From: Leptodactylus fallax
Taxonomy: Eukaryota; Chordata; Amphibia; Anura; Leptodactylidae
Assembly: GCA_947044405.1 (NCBI GenBank)
Contig: CAMRHE010000054.1
Coordinates: forward strand, 3,162,001-3,226,000
Direction of reading: 5' to 3'
DNA length: 64,000 bases
Position numbers and translations under genes: made by a program. The notes under the pieces were generated by a model, which saw nothing but the letters and a program-made list of their open reading frames with translations, did no database searches and was not told where the DNA came from. Shown in pieces: positions 50,369 through 63,305 of the stretch. Within the stretch, counting starts at the first letter, position 1; each line of letters opens with the position of its first letter.

Positions 50369-51173
50369 GTATGTGCAAGCATCTTTTTTTTTTTTCTGAA
50401 CCACTTGCCTTTTCTATCCTGTGATTTGGCTTTGTTGCTGCTTACTATATAGGGAGTGCTGTAACTGGCAAAAATTTATATCAATGATATATGGTCAAAC
50501 ATAGAATAATCAGTGACAACAGGAAATGGCAACCATTACAGATTCTGTAGGGCTTTAGTTTTTTTCGCCAATAGGAAATCTAAATCTGCCTTGTTATGCA
50601 ATAATACTTTGCTTACCATTAACCTTCTACTTTTGTCTTGCATGGCAATTTAGTCAGTTTGGAGCATAACTAACAATTCCTGCAAGTGCTTTAAAGCCAT
50701 GTTCAGACGTGGCAGATTTGATCCAGTTTTTCGGAAACTACATCGAAAACCCTCAACAAAGTACAGTACAGTGTAAATTTTTACAAAATCGGCAAGGGTT
50801 TTAGTTTGTTATAGAAATTTCACATCTAGATCATGAGCTAAATATGTTGGTGATTACTTACTGATTTGTGTCAAATCCACACAAATTTGTCACGTGTCTT
50901 TGGTGAAAATTTGTGAGCATGTCTGATTTTTTGAATGTGCCCAAATAGAGGCATTTCCTGTTGACACTTTTAAGAAGCAGGGGGAGCAGGAAACAGTTAG
51001 TAAGAAATAGCTGCACACATTGGATTGAAGGTGGAATTGCTCCTTAGCATTCAGTATAATGATGCCTGTTTATTGCTTACGATAGCTTTCAATTAGCATT
51101 GGTGTGGCATAGACAGTAATTGGTCTTATGTAAAAATTGATTACTTATTTTTTTTTGTTTTTGTGTATTTTAG
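50369..51173. other. FBXO9 intron 6
   Basis: An 805-bp intron with a 3' T-rich tract. No mobile element recognised; one of few transposon-free introns here. Confidence 0.6.
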
Positions 51174-51288
51174 TGCTCCCTATGGAAGTACTGATGTATA
51201 TTTTCCGCTGGGTGGTTTCCAGTGAGCTTGATCTCCGTTCATTAGAACAACTGTCATTGGTCTGCAAGGGCTTTTATATTTGTGCAAG
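51174..51288 (+). CDS. FBXO9: FBXO9 exon 7 (residues 176-214): F-box
   Basis: This 115-nt exon encodes [20 protein letters not shown] then [18 protein letters not shown], the core F-box with its LP-E-L-I-F hydrophobic SKP1-binding pattern. The acceptor is a long T-rich tract ending TTTTAG and the donor is GTATGT. It ends after AG of the R214 codon. Confidence 0.96.
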
Positions 51289-52600
51289 GTATGTCATTGT
51301 TGAAAACTATGTTATCGACTTCCAGGGGCTGCAAAAATATTTCAGACTTCTTTGAAAAAGGATTTGAGTCTTAAAGGGGTTTTCCAGTCAAACTTGTAAA
51401 CTCAGTCAGGGCCTGAGGTAGGGGTAAAATGAAAAAAGAATACTCTCTTACCCCCACTCCTTCATTGCTATATTGTGTTCCCCGTTACATTCCATCCCCA
51501 CTATGGTTGTGGAACGGAGGTTGCTGAGATGACCAGTTCAGCCAATCACTGGCCTCACGTTTTGGATATCATTGATATCACTGCCACCACCTTATATTTT
51601 ACCTACCCCTTGCTCTTCCCTTTAAACTTGTCACAGAGAGTTCAACTAGAATTAGAAAAACATTGCTTCTATCTTCCATAAACAGCACCACAACAGTCCA
51701 CATCTTGTGTCTAGTATTGCAGATAAGCTCCATTAAAATGTTAACTGTGTGGTAAAAATTACATATTCCTTCTATGGTTTGGCATGATCACAAATATACT
51801 AAATTTATATAGTTTTTGTTATGCTTTAACCCCTTAACGACAAATGGCATACCTGTACGTCATTGGTGACATGGGGGATGTATGGAAAGGGCTCAGGAGC
51901 TGAGCTCTCTCCATACAGGGTGGATGCCGGCTGTGTAATACAGCCAGGAACTGCTGCTAACGGCAGCGATCGGTGCCTTCACCGATCAACCGTCAATCGG
52001 TTGCCATGACAGCCGGGAGCCTATTGAAGGCTCCCAGGCTTGTCATTGCATTAGATCTATTGCACGCTGCCAGAGGCAGTGTGAAATATAGAGCTAGGCA
52101 TTTTGCTGTTCACTGCAATACTACTGTAGTATTGAGTATGAGTGATCAGACCCTCTAGGTTTGAAGATCCCTAGGGGGTCTGATCATAAAAGTAAAAGAA
52201 GAGAAAAAAAGTTTTTAATAGTATAAAAAAAAATTTAAAAAACACAAAAGTTCAAATCACCCCCCTTTCTCTGGATCAGATCTAAAGGAAAAAAACAAAA
52301 GTAAACATAAACACATTAGGTATCCCCGAGCTCCAAAATACCCGAACTATTAAAATATTTATCCCATACGGTGAACGGCGTAGCGGGAAAAAAAAATTAA
52401 AACACTTCAACACTTTGCCTCCTATAAAAAATTTAATAAAAAGTGATCAAACCATCAGATCTTTCCCCAAATGATATCAGTAAAAACGTCATCTTGTCCC
52501 GCATAAAAAGACACCTTACCCAGCTCCATACATGTAAATATGAAAAAGTTACAGGTGTTACAATATGGCGACACACAAATTTTTTTCTATTTCTTAAAGT

Positions 52601-53063
52601 AATGATGGCCACTCGTTTTTCTTTACTTAGCTGCTTTTTTTCTTGCCATAATACAAATTCTAACACTCCATTCAGTAGGACTATCAGCTGTGTATCCACC
52701 TGACTTCTGAACAACACAACTGATGGTCCCAACCCCATTTATAAGGCAAGAAATCCCACTTATTAAACTTGACAGGGCACACCTGTGAAGTGAAAACCAT
52801 TTCAGGTGACTACCTCTTGAAGCTCATCAAGAGAATGCCAAGAGTGTGCAAAGCAGTAATCAAAGCAAAAGGTGGCTACTTTGAAGAACCTAGAATATCA
52901 GACATATTTTCAGTTGTTTCACACTTTTTTGTTAAGTATATAATTCCACATGTGTTAATTCATAGTTTTGATGCCTTCAGTGTGAATCTACAATTTTTAT
53001 AGTCATGAAAATACAGAAAACTCTTGGAATGAGAAGGTGTGTCCAAACTTTTGGTCTGTACTG
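52601..53063 (-). mobile_element. Tc1-like 5' fragment (CAGTACAGACCAAAAG tip)
   Basis: Reading the minus strand from 53063, the tip CAGTACAGACCAAAAGTTTG follows a TA at 53064-53065. The long terminal repeat continues, then the transposase start at 52649 (ATGGCAAGAAAAAAAGCAGC). An extra A shifts the frame after MARKK. Sequence breaks off at about 52601 after some 17 codons. The plus strand shows a mirror of the transposase C-terminus, ISGDYLLKLIKRMPRVCKAV, because this family's long repeat overlaps its coding end. Confidence 0.75.
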
Positions 53064-53781
53064 TACAATAAATAAAGTACACATATTGGGTATCATTATG
53101 TACATGAGAAGAAGCAGAATGTGAAATGAGGTCAATTTTAACTGTTTCCTGGAATGTATGTAATCTACATGTATAAATTGACACATTTGCTAAAAAAAAA
53201 TACAAAGTGCATTTTATTCCATCTTTTTGAACAACATTTTACAAAAAAAATGGATGGCCTAAGAAGACGCAAAGTCTTTTAATGAATACCTTGGGGTGTC
53301 TAGTTTTGTAAACCATATGATTTGGAGGGTGACTACACTATTCTGGTGCTCCAGGAGCTTCAAAATAATGTAAGCAGCTAGAAAATCAGTTGTTAAATTT
53401 GTGGCTTACAAAAGCCATAATTGCCTCCCTTTATGCCAGGTCCTGGCACATGCCCATATAGTAAATAAAGTACAAATATTTGGTATCCTCATGCACGTGA
53501 GAAGTAGCAGAATGTGAAATGAGGTCAATTTTACCCATTGCCTGAAGTATGTGTGTAAACTACATGCATAAAATGACATATTTACTAAAAAAAAAAAAAA
53601 CATAGAAATTGTATTTTTTTCAAAAACATTTTAGAAAAAATCTGGATGACCTAAGAAGACAGTCACTTAATGAATACCTTGGGGTGTCTACTTTTGTAAA
53701 CAATATGATTTGATTTGGGGGGGGGGGGGTTACCACACTATTCTGGTGCTCCAGGAGCTTCAAAATAATGTATGCAGTTAG

Positions 53782-54397
53782 GGGGCGTTCACACTACCGT
53801 TGGTGACCGTCAGTAGTGTCCGTTGCTATTGTCCGTTACAAGATTTTAGCATCGGACACTAGCTGAACCGTCGGAAATCCGTTAAAATTTTCATTCATTT
53901 CAATGGGTTTTTAGTTTGTGTCCGTTTACACCCAGTCTGTCAGAAGTCCGTTTTTTTTTTTCGCGGACAAAAAATCCTACATGCAGGACTTTTTTGTCCG
54001 TTTGAAATAACGGATTCTTGACGGACAGCAAGTGTCCGTTATTTTTTTAACATTGAAGTCTATGGTTAATGGACTAATAACGGACAGTAACTGACAGCCA
54101 TCATTTATTGTCCGTTATTTTATGTCCGTTTTTTTTTCTGCGCATGCTCAGAAAGCAGAAAAAGAAAAAAAAAAAAAACGGACAGTGTTAAAAAGCGGAC
54201 ACTAACTGATGCTAACTGATGTTAATGTGTCCGTTTTTTTTAACTAATCCATTAATTGGATCAGTTCAAAAAACTGACACATTAACATCAGTTAGAGTCC
54301 ATTAATGTCTGTTATGATAGGTGTCCGTTTTTTTTTGTTTTTTTTTTTTTTAACGAACACTATCAGAACAGACGTCAACGGTAGTGTGAACCCTGCC
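53782..54397. mobile_element. Palindromic element with TTAG flanks
   Basis: TTCACACTACCGTTG at the left and CAACGGTAGTGTGAA at the right, flanked by TTAG at 53778-53781 and 54398-54401. Removal restores the repeat unit (GCAG-TTAG-AAAATCAGTTG), as seen at 53372. Inside are many TGTCCGTTATT motifs. Confidence 0.82.
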
Positions 54398-54845
54398 TTA
54401 GAAAATCAGTTGTTAAATTTGTGGTCTACAAAAACCAAAATTGCCTCCATTTATGCCAGGTCTTGGCACATGCCCATATAGTAAATAAAGTACAAATATT
54501 TGGTATCCTCATGCACGTGAGAAGTAGCAGAATGTGAAATTATGTCAATTTTACCTCTGGTCCATACTGTGTGTTAAAACAGTATGCATAAAATACCACA
54601 TTTACCAATTTCTTGCATTTTTTTCCATTTTGCCCACTTTTGCAAAAAAAAACTAAAAATAGTATATGTTCATATATACTATCAAAATAAAGCCCTGTCT
54701 GTTATTTAAAAACAACATGAAATTAAATTCAAAGACATACATTAACCATCTGCAAAGTTATTTTCATCTAAATTAGAACATAGCAAAATTGTAAAATTTT
54801 GCCTGGTCATTAAGCTGTGCAATGGTTTGACCCTTAACCGGTTAA

Positions 54846-56782
54846 AGTAATTGTACAGTCAATAACAGGAAGGGTTTCTTATTCTGGGAGAAGGCAGAGT
54901 TTAGGTGATTCAATTCCAGGAAAAGGCTAATGCATATTAATATGCATGAGGCTTTTATCAAAGCGTTAATAATGCTTGTACAGGCGTTATTGCGACCTCT
55001 GTACCCACACAACCTATGGATAGGTAGGGCTGTGGTGACAGTAGGCCAAGCCACCAACTCTGACTCTTTCACAAATGGCTGACAGCCATGATGACTCTGA
55101 GGCATTAAAGATGCTCTAATTCATTAAAAATCTAGTGATTTAATTCCTATGAAAGTAAATAAGCAACAAACTATTCATCTAATTACTTATACAATATTAA
55201 AAAAATGTATAATATAATTAAAAATAATGAATCATTTTATTTTCAAGGCAGAGTTGGTAACTTTTTCCAACTTCAGCCAAAATTGGTTCATACTCCACAA
55301 CTCCAGCCCTACTGCCCTGTGTATAGATGCGGTGTTCTTAGAGTCATTACAACAACAAATCACAGATTGATATCTGCCTATGTCTGTGAATAAAGCCCAG
55401 TTTACATGGACAGTTCATGGGGACTGAGCCTTCGCAGGTGCGTTTGTTCACCCGATCATTGGCCAGTGTAAACTAGGCACCTATCAGCAGACAAACAAGC
55501 AACCACTCAATTGGGTGCATTACCTTTGTGAAGGGCTTCATTGTTGTTTGATTGTTAATGCTGATACTTGGTCCATGCAAATGGGCCCTAAGAAGCAAGT
55601 TAATATTGGTGAGGTTGCATTTGCATAATGGTTTGTTATAGCAGGTTCTCAAACATGGCATTGACTACACTTGAGCAGCAACTAAAAATTTCCAGCATGT
55701 TAGATGGAGTTTTTGATAGATATTTTATGTTGGTATCTTAACACAATTTATATGTCATAAAAGACTATGGCAGGTGTAGTTGATCTAAATATTTTGCTAA
55801 AGTCAACTAAAGGTGGCTCTACACACTAAATAGAGTTAGTTTGACAGCTGAGTAACCATTGGAGAACTCCTGGAAAAGCTGCCATACTCCTTTTTGTCCA
55901 TATTGCCTGTTACTGTCATATGGGCTTTGATGCCCCTGGACATTACATTGAATGTATTAAAAATGAAATCCCTATTGTCCATCAGAATTGCTCTGTCTTT
56001 ATCTATGTGACATGATAACAGTTATTTCTACAGTCTGACTGTTAAATTTCCCTTTCCTATGGAAAAATTAAACATACAGGGCAGCAAATTATCTGTTTAT
56101 CAAGGTTCAGCAGGAATAGTCACAAGGAATTTGAGAAAGTAACTCCAAAATACAGATACATTATCTGAGTTTTTACAGCATCTATAAACTATTACTCAAC
56201 ATAGAGAGCAAGAATTCCCAGACAGTATTGTTTTTGGCCTGCACTACAAAAAGTATACATACTCGTACATGACCGTAGTAGTGCTCAACTTCTTATAAAG
56301 TTTGGATTTTTTATTGCATTTATATAGGTGTTTGTTTATTATTGACACTTACCCTTGAGTTGTTATATACTATTCATTATGGACACCTATTGCTCTTTTT
56401 AATCATGGCCACAATTGAAAGTGTGTATTTTGGAAATCTTCAGGAAAAGATATCACATCATTTAATATGGTTGTGGGTGCATTCTTTTGCTCTCTTTAGA
56501 TCTAGTGGAAGAGTGCGGCGTGCGTGATGATGTCAGCGTACCACATGTTCTCGCAATCTTTCAGGGGGAACGTATGTTGTGCAATCTTCTGAGATGCCAC
56601 TTTAGATGGGCTGGTACTGTATTAGGTCTCACAAGATGAGTCTTACAGCAGGCGGAGTGGTGTGTTCATGTGCAACTCATGCTGCTTATTTACTCTAGGC
56701 TTATGAGCTAATCTGTGAGTGCTGTCTATTGTTCTGCATTGAGCGTATAAATGAATATTTATGTATCGGCTGTCTTTAGATA
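54846..56782. other. FBXO9 intron 7 stretch
   Basis: Mostly unique-looking AT-rich sequence; I recognise no gene and no bounded element. Confidence 0.5.
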
Positions 56783-57947
56783 GGTGGTTTCAGTGGTGAA
56801 CCTAGCCTCTTTGCTGCCTGAGGCGGACTATAGAAAGACGCCCCCCCCCCAAAAAAAAAAAACAAAAAACTGAGTTTCCATGCTACTAGCTTCACACACT
56901 GTTATCGTCGCACAATATACACAATACACAAAGTTATAAAACAGTTTTTAAGAATTCTTCTTCCTGTATTACTTCAGTATCAGATCAACAACACGGCATT
57001 AACAATGAAAGTAACTTCACACATCTTCTGCTTGGTGGATGGACGAGCCCACGTGGCCCCCATTCTCTATAATAGGAGCCCCGCACATAGCTGAGTACTG
57101 GACTTCGGGTATCTTTGGCACTCCCATTGAAGTGAATGAGAGCCACGCGGGTTCGTCCATCCACCAAGTGACACACCTATATACAGTATATGGCTGCGGT
57201 CAGGCTGAATTCCCACCCAGTGGGGAGAAAAAACCCAATTCTCAGGCTCAGTGGGGTCTCTGCAGACAGACCCCCATCACTCAGGTATTTATCCTCTTTC
57301 ATTTAGGTGAATACAGGGCAGTAACATTCTGTGACTTACAGGTGATGTCTCTGACTAATCCTTCACATTTCCCTTCTCTTCCCTTTGGGCCGCCATGACC
57401 ACTTCTTCCAGCTGTGACTTGTCTCTGTAAAGTTTGCAGCACAGACATCTTTGGCTCCTCACTTTTCCAGGCATCCAACCCACATTGTCCTCACCTACAC
57501 AAAGCCCCTATCCTGCTGCTACCCCAATTATATAATATATAATATAACCCCCCATAATGAATAATACTCCCAATTGCATCTTTATATTAATAATGTCCGT
57601 GTGTACCCTGTATAAATAGTGCCCCTTATTAATAATACCCCAGGTGTTAACTAATTAAAAGGTTTTCCAGGTCATTAATAAACTAATCAGTGGGGTTCAA
57701 AAACCCAGGACCCCCACTGATCAGCTGTTTGAATGGTACCTGTGTAAGCGCCGTGATCGCTTCTCTGTTTACATAGTGTATTTCATCTCATAGCGGCCAT
57801 GTCATGTAACTACAGCCTCGTCCTGTACATGTCTACAGTATGTGACAAGGCTACAATTACATCACATGGTCACTATAAACAGACAGCGTATAATATAAAC
57901 AGGTGCCATAGCCCATGTTTATAGCACCCCATTTACACATACTATAA

Positions 57948-58392
57948 TGTTCCACAGCAGCCCCTGCACACGGTATTATGCCTCTCAGCGGCCCCTGCAC
58001 ACGGTATTATGCTCCATAGTGGCCACTGCTCACGGTATTATGCCCCGCATTGGTCACTGCACACGGTATTATGTTCCGCAGCAACTCCTGCACACAGTTT
58101 TATGCCCCATATTGGCCCCTGCACTGGTATTATGCTCCAGAGTGGCCCCTGCACAGGGTATTATGCTCCATAGTGGCCCCTGCACTGGTATTATCCTCCA
58201 TAGTGGCCCTTGCACTGGTATTATGCTCCATAGTGGCCCCTGCACTTGTATTATGCTCTATAGTGGCCCCTGCACAGGGTATTATGCTCTATAGTGGCCC
58301 CTGCACTTGTATTATGCTCCAGAGTGGCCCCTGCACAGGGTATTATGCTCTACAGTGGTCCCTGCACAGGGTATTATGCCCCATAGTGGCCG
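57948..58392 (+). repeat. Minisatellite, about 14 units of roughly 31 bp
   Basis: Units read like GTGGCCCCTGCACAGGGTAT followed by TATGCTCCATA, with GCAC[ACGG/AGGG/TGGT/TTGT] variants. They run head to tail from the AT-rich start at 57948 to about 58392. A three-unit version is in the hAT element at 42545-42610, so the array travels with that family. It is not CRISPR: units abut with no unique spacers. Confidence 0.85.
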
Positions 58393-58408
58393 ACCCATGA
58401 ACTATTAT

Positions 58409-58706
58409 TCTACTCTGGGGTCTTTTCAGACCCCAGAGTATAATGATTGGAGACCCAGGGGAGAATAGAAACATAAAAATCAGAGTTACTTACCTATCCT
58501 GGACACCGGTGCACTCCTTGCAGCTTTCGGCCCTGTTTAATTGCGCACACACGTCACGTGATCAGGCCGGCAACGCGACCTGATGACGTCACCACAGGCC
58601 TCAAGCCTGCTCGGAGTTACATCGGATCGCAGGAGGTGAGTAACACTGTTTTTTATGTTCCCTCGCCAACCCTAGGCCTCCGATTATTATACTCCGGGGT
58701 CCGCGG
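58409..58706. repeat. Palindromic repeat (ACTCTGGGGTCT family)
   Basis: ACTCTGGGGTCTTTTCAGAC, then GGAGACCCAGGGGAG at the left, paired with CCTAGGCCTCCGATTATTAT and ACTCCGGGGTC at the right. Related copies near 24490-24550, 29120-29470 and 63456. Confidence 0.65.
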
Positions 58707-59613
58707 CCTAACTTACCGATGCCCGCGGCCGCTCACAGCGGCATCCGCTTCCCTTTCTGCGGCCCATAGCAGAAGGGGAAGCGGGGGCGGCCACGAGCAG
58801 ACGCGGGGTAGGTAAATAAATAGGCCCTGACCTGCCGGGGATGCTCCAACAGGTTACGGCCTATTTATATAGATAAAAAAAAGCTATACTCACCTGCGAT
58901 GCCTTGATGCAGCTGCCGCCTCCTCTTCTTGTCCGCGACGTCTGTGTCTCAGCGTAGGCGGCGTGATGACGTCATTGTATCGCCGCCTGCGCTGAGATGC
59001 GACGTCTTGTAAACCAGCCCAGGACAGGCCGCGCTCAGCTCTTGTTTTTTTTTTTTTTTTTTTTTTAAAGCGGCCTGTCCTGGGCTGGTTTACATTAAAT
59101 AGTAAAATGCCGCCCCCCGGACAGTGCCGCCCGAAGCGGCCGCCTCACCTCGCCTCATTAGCGGTGCGCCCCTGGGTGGTTTCTAGAAATAGATACAGAT
59201 GTGTATGGATGGAATGTTGAATCCAATTCGCTGTGTGTGCTTTAAAAATGACCTTCCTTATACATCAGGCTGTTCCCCTTTGAAGAAGCCATGTAGATGA
59301 AACACGTGCTGGGGTTTGGTTCCAGGTACTTTGGTCTGTATTTGATATATCTTCTTGATATATCTTCTATATTTATATATGTATATTTATTCATCATGTA
59401 GTACACTTTTTTATTACTATTTATGAGTATAAGTCTTCTTTCTGACTGGTTATTTACCATATTTGTGGATTACTTGTATAATTGGGCTTACTCATGCATT
59501 CAGACTATGAATTGATCTGGAATCTTGTCTTATATTGGTATTGTTTTTAGCATTTTTGGATTTAATAAAGATGATTATTGGATTTTTCTATTTTTTTCTC
59601 CTGTGTATAGGCA

Positions 59614-61201
59614 CAGTGGGTACGGAAAGTATTCAGACCCCTTTAAATTTTTCACTCTTTGTTTCATTGCAGCCATTTGCTAAAAGCAAAAAAGTTCATT
59701 TTATTTCTCATTAATGTACACCCCATCTTGACAGGAAAAAACTGAAATGTAGATATTTTTGCAAATTTATTAAAAAAGAAAAACTGAAATATCACATGGT
59801 CATAAGTATTCAGACCCTTTGCTGTGACACTCATATTTAACTCACATGCTGTCCATTTCCTTCTGATACTCCTTGAGATGGTTCTACTCCTTCATTACAG
59901 TCCAGCTGTGTTTAATTAAACTGATTAGACTTGATTAGGAAAGGCACACACCTGTCTATATAAGAACTCACAGCTCACAGTGCATGTCAGAGCAAATGAG
60001 AATCATGAGGTCAAAGGAACTGCCCAAGGAGCTCAGAGACAGAATTGTGGCAAGGCACAGATCTGGCCAAGGTCACAAAAGAATTTCTGCAGCACTTAGG
60101 GTTCCTAAGGCCTCCATAATCCTTAAATGGAAGAAGTTTTGGACGACCAGAACTCTTCCTATACCTGGCCGTCCAGCCAAACTGAACAATCGTGGGAGAA
60201 GAGCCTTGGTGAGAGAGGTAAAGAAGAACCCAAAGATCACTGTGGCTGAGCTCCAGAGATGCAGTAGGGAGATGGGAGAAAGTCCACAAAGTCAACTATC
60301 ACTTCAGCCCTCCACCAGTTGGGGCTTTATAGCAGAGTGGCCCGAAGGAAGCCTCTCCTCAGTGCAAGACATATGAAAGCCTGCATAGAGTTTTCCAAAA
60401 AACACATGAAGGACTCCCAGACTATGAGAAATAAGATTCTCTGGTCTGATGAGATGAAGATTGAACTTTTTGGCGTTAATTCTAAGCAGTATGTGTGGAG
60501 AAAACCAGGCACTGCTCATCACCTGCCCAATACAATCCCAACAGTGAAACATGGTGGTAGCAGCATCATGCTATGGTGGTGTGTTTCAGGTGCAGGGACA
60601 GGAAGACTGGTTGCAATTGAAGGAAAGATGAATGCGGCCAAGAACTGAGCTATCTTGGAAGAAAACCTCTTCCAGAGTGCTCTGGACCTCAGACAGGCCT
60701 GAAGGTTCACCTTCCAACAAGACACTGACCCTAAGCACACAGCTAAAATAACAAAGGAGTGGCTTTGGAACAACTCTGTGACCATTCTTGACTGGGCCAG
60801 CCAGAGCCCTGACCTCAACCCAGTTGAGCATCTCTGGAGAGACCTGAAAATGGCTGTCCACCAACGTTCACCATCCAACCTGACGGAACTGGAGAGGATC
60901 TGCAAGGAAGAATGACAGAGGATCCCCAAATCCAGATGTGAAAAACTTGTTGCATCATTCCCAAGAAGACTCATGGTTGTACTAGCTCAAAAGGGGGCTT
61001 CTACTCAATACTGAGCAAAGGGTCTGAATACTTATGATCATGTGATATTTCAGTTTTTCTTTTTTAATAAATTTGCAAAAATATCTACGTTTCTGTTTTT
61101 TTTTCTGTCAAGATGAAATGAACTTTTTTGCTTTTAGCAAATGGCTGCAATGAAACAGAGTGAAAAATTTAAAGGGGACTGAATACTTTCCGTACCCACT
61201 G
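59614..61201 (+). mobile_element. Tc1-like element (CAGTGGGTACGGAAAG tips), inactivated
   Basis: Ends CAGTGGGTACGGAAAGTATT and inverted CTTTCCGTACCCACTG, with TA at 61202-61203 and a mutated CA on the left. Inverted repeats extend about 200 bp with inner direct repeats (AAGTATTCAGACCC near 59806 and GGGTCTGAATACTT near 61020). 1588 bp, a normal Tc1 length. Confidence 0.92.
59984..61014 (+). pseudogene. Tc1-like transposase with frameshift and stops
   Basis: Frame 1 gives the helix-turn-helix half (MRSKELPKELRDRIVARHRS) to about 60280, where a frameshift moves to the frame that reads STITSALHQLGLYSRVARRK and the first catalytic D (WSDEMKI). Then TGA codons interrupt at about 60646, 60700 and 60913. 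QQDTDPKHT and [12 protein letters not shown] are still recognisable. Ends near QKGASTQY. Not functional. Confidence 0.88.
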
Positions 61202-61203
61202 TA

Positions 61204-62732
61204 TGTTGGAGTAGATTCTTATAAAGTAGCCAAATACAGTGCAGATACTAGAATCAAGTGTGCATACCCCCAGAGTCAATGAGAGAGCAAAAAGTTCTTT
61301 GGCCTATGGTCATTTCAGGTACACCAGTAGGTCACTGGTAAATATTCTTTTACATTGATTCCTGCAAACTGTAAATCATCTGTAAGTCATGTTATATATT
61401 AGTGCCTGTAAACAGCCCATTGAGAGGTATAGTAACAGTTACTGCCATCAACTTTATGTAGCATTTGTTAAAATTTTATGATTTATCTAGATTTTTTTTT
61501 TTTTAAATCATGAATTGTTTGCTGCTCTGAAGAGATTTTTCAACACTCTCCTCATTATCACAGACAGGATTGCAATGACATCAGTAACACTTTTATTAAT
61601 AACTGAAGATCTATATCACAGGATCCACCTTTGACAATAATGATCACAATCTCTGTACAATGACCTCTAGACAGGTCACTGAGCATATCTAGAACATTCT
61701 CCCTTAAAAGTAGATTTATGAAACTGTTTGTTTTACAAAAATACTGTCTTTGTTCATCATAGCAACCAGTATCACAGCAGTTTTCATTTTTCAAGAGGAC
61801 TATTGGGTATGAAAGTAAAAAATACTGGTTTAGGGAAAAAATAATCTAGGTGATACGGATTTTTTGTGTCTCGCATTGATCAGTGTCCTGAAAATGTTCA
61901 GAGGGTGCATATAAATAAACAAGGAATAAACACTTTTTTCCCTTGCATCATCCTTTTTACTTTTGAATTCTGGACATTCAGTACAGCAAGGGATAAACTA
62001 GTTTTATTTGATCTGCTTTACTTTAGGTTCTAGTCACACAACAGTGAAAAATGGCCATCACACGGCCATTTCCAGACAAAGGAGAGTTTATGGGACTATT
62101 TACATGTCTTATTTATTTATTTATTTATTTATTTAAAATGGTTTGTGTGAACCGTTTGTCAAAAAAATGGGTCTCCCTTTCTGACCGTTTTTCATAGACT
62201 CAAATCTGTGTGGGGTCTGTGAAAATGGGTATCACAGATTAATATCAGCTATGAAAAACGTTTTTCATGACTGGTATTCACAACATTGATATGAATATAG
62301 CCTTACCGTGCCATATCATCGTGACACAATTACACCATGCTGTAGCTAATGCTTACTTTGTATCTGATTGTTGTCAAATTTGTAGATTATTCATCTTTTT
62401 AGAAAACAATTGATCCACTGTAAAGTCTTTGGTAATGGTGGTTATGTATTGTAAGTTCATTTGTTAGATGAATAGGCTTGCTCATACTGAAAGCAGAAAG
62501 TGTTCAATAACTGTTAGTCTGTTACCACCAGTAATGGTTTCCAGTATTTTGGTAAAATTTTCTTTATTTTTTTTTTTTTTACAGTCCTAGTAGCATAGTC
62601 TGCAATGCTGTTCTTGTCATCAAAAATATTGGAATAGTGATGGACACCATTATAAGTCAATTGAATCCATCCATAATTCATTCCATTTGAAAGGTGATCT
62701 GTCATGGCTTCCATTAATAACTGAGCCTAAAG
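61204..62732. other. FBXO9 intron 7 stretch after the Tc1
   Basis: Holds a (TTTA)n run at 62110-62135. No exon or bounded element recognised. Confidence 0.5.
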
Positions 62733-62953
62733 TTAGGTTCACACTAGCGCTCGATCTCCGTTCAGGGATTCCGTTCCCCCATTCTGCTGCAAGCAGGACT
62801 TTTCTCTCTGCATTTTTTGGGCGGAAACCGGGTGGACCCCATTATAGTTTAAGGGGTGCCTTGGGTAACCGCTTTTTAAGCCGAATGGGTTTCTGTTTTT
62901 CGAGTCTCCAAGCGGACCCGAAGAACGGACACCCGAATGCTAGTGTGCACCTA
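62733..62953. mobile_element. Small palindromic element (GGTTCACACTAGCG ends)
   Basis: TTAGGTTCACACTAGCGCTC at the left, GCTAGTGTGCACCTAG at the right. Contains the AGCGGACCCGAAGAACGGAC block shared with 14726 and 17502. Lies 230 bp before FBXO9 exon 8. Confidence 0.7.
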
Positions 62954-63186
62954 GCATCAGAGATAGTAAAGAAAAGGTTTATGGAAGAATTTGTTTTGGT
63001 TGGTTTAGTTAATATCCTAATAACTCTTTATGTGAAGATATGGCAGTTCTCCATACAAAATGTTCTTTTCTTTGAGCTGCTAAATCTTGCTTGTCTAACA
63101 TTCTGTATTCTTGAGCTCAGTGATTTAACGTTTTTCATATATATTTTATTATTTCCTGGAATCTAAGTTATTTTCTTGTAATGCAG

Positions 63187-63305
63187 GGATCCTGAGATCT
63201 GGCGTCTTGCATGCTTGAAAGTCTGGGGTCGAAGCTGTGTCAAAATGGTACCATATATTACATGGAGGCAGATGTTTCTAGAAAGGCCACGTGTCCGATT
63301 TGATG
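63187..63305 (+). CDS. FBXO9: FBXO9 exon 8 (residues 214-253), last visible exon
   Basis: This 119-nt exon encodes [20 protein letters not shown] then [19 protein letters not shown], the end of the F-box and the conserved block after it. The acceptor is AATGCAG and the donor is GTATGT. It ends after one base of a glycine codon. The next exon, expected to begin VYISKTTYI-like, is not seen before base 64000. Confidence 0.95.

Larger units (their letters stand above)
51830..54841. mobile_element. Large TTAA-flanked element with three internal repeats
   Basis: TTAA at 51826-51829 and 54842-54845; left CCCCTTAACGAC pairs with right GACCCTTAACCGG loosely. A roughly 400-bp unit with AAATAAAGTACAAATATTTG recurs at 53070, 53463 and 54483. 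A Tc1 fragment and a palindromic element are nested inside. Confidence 0.6.
56791..59174. mobile_element. hAT-type nonautonomous element, 2.4 kb, 8-bp TSD
   Basis: Left tip CAGTGGTGAACC and right tip GGTGCGCCCCTG are inverted with few mismatches, flanked by identical GGTGGTTT at 56783-56790 and 59175-59182. The subterminal GCCTGAGGCGG / CCGCCTCACC blocks also pair. It contains a palindrome (57014-57175), a minisatellite (57948-58392) and another palindromic repeat (58409-58706). No transposase frame recognised. Confidence 0.85.

Noticed and set aside
52769..53002. Plus-strand frame with ISGDYLLKLIKRMPRVCKAV as a transposase C-terminus
   Set aside because: The orientation of the tip and start codon shows this is the 5' terminal repeat read backwards; the family's long inverted repeat mirrors its C-terminal codons.
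57948..58392. CRISPR-like repeat array
   Set aside because: Units are about 31 bp and abut head to tail with no unique spacers; the context is a vertebrate hAT element.
57947..58400. Open frames of about 115 codons in the array
   Set aside because: They arise because the repeat unit lacks stops in some frames; the translation is a simple periodic peptide with no family match.
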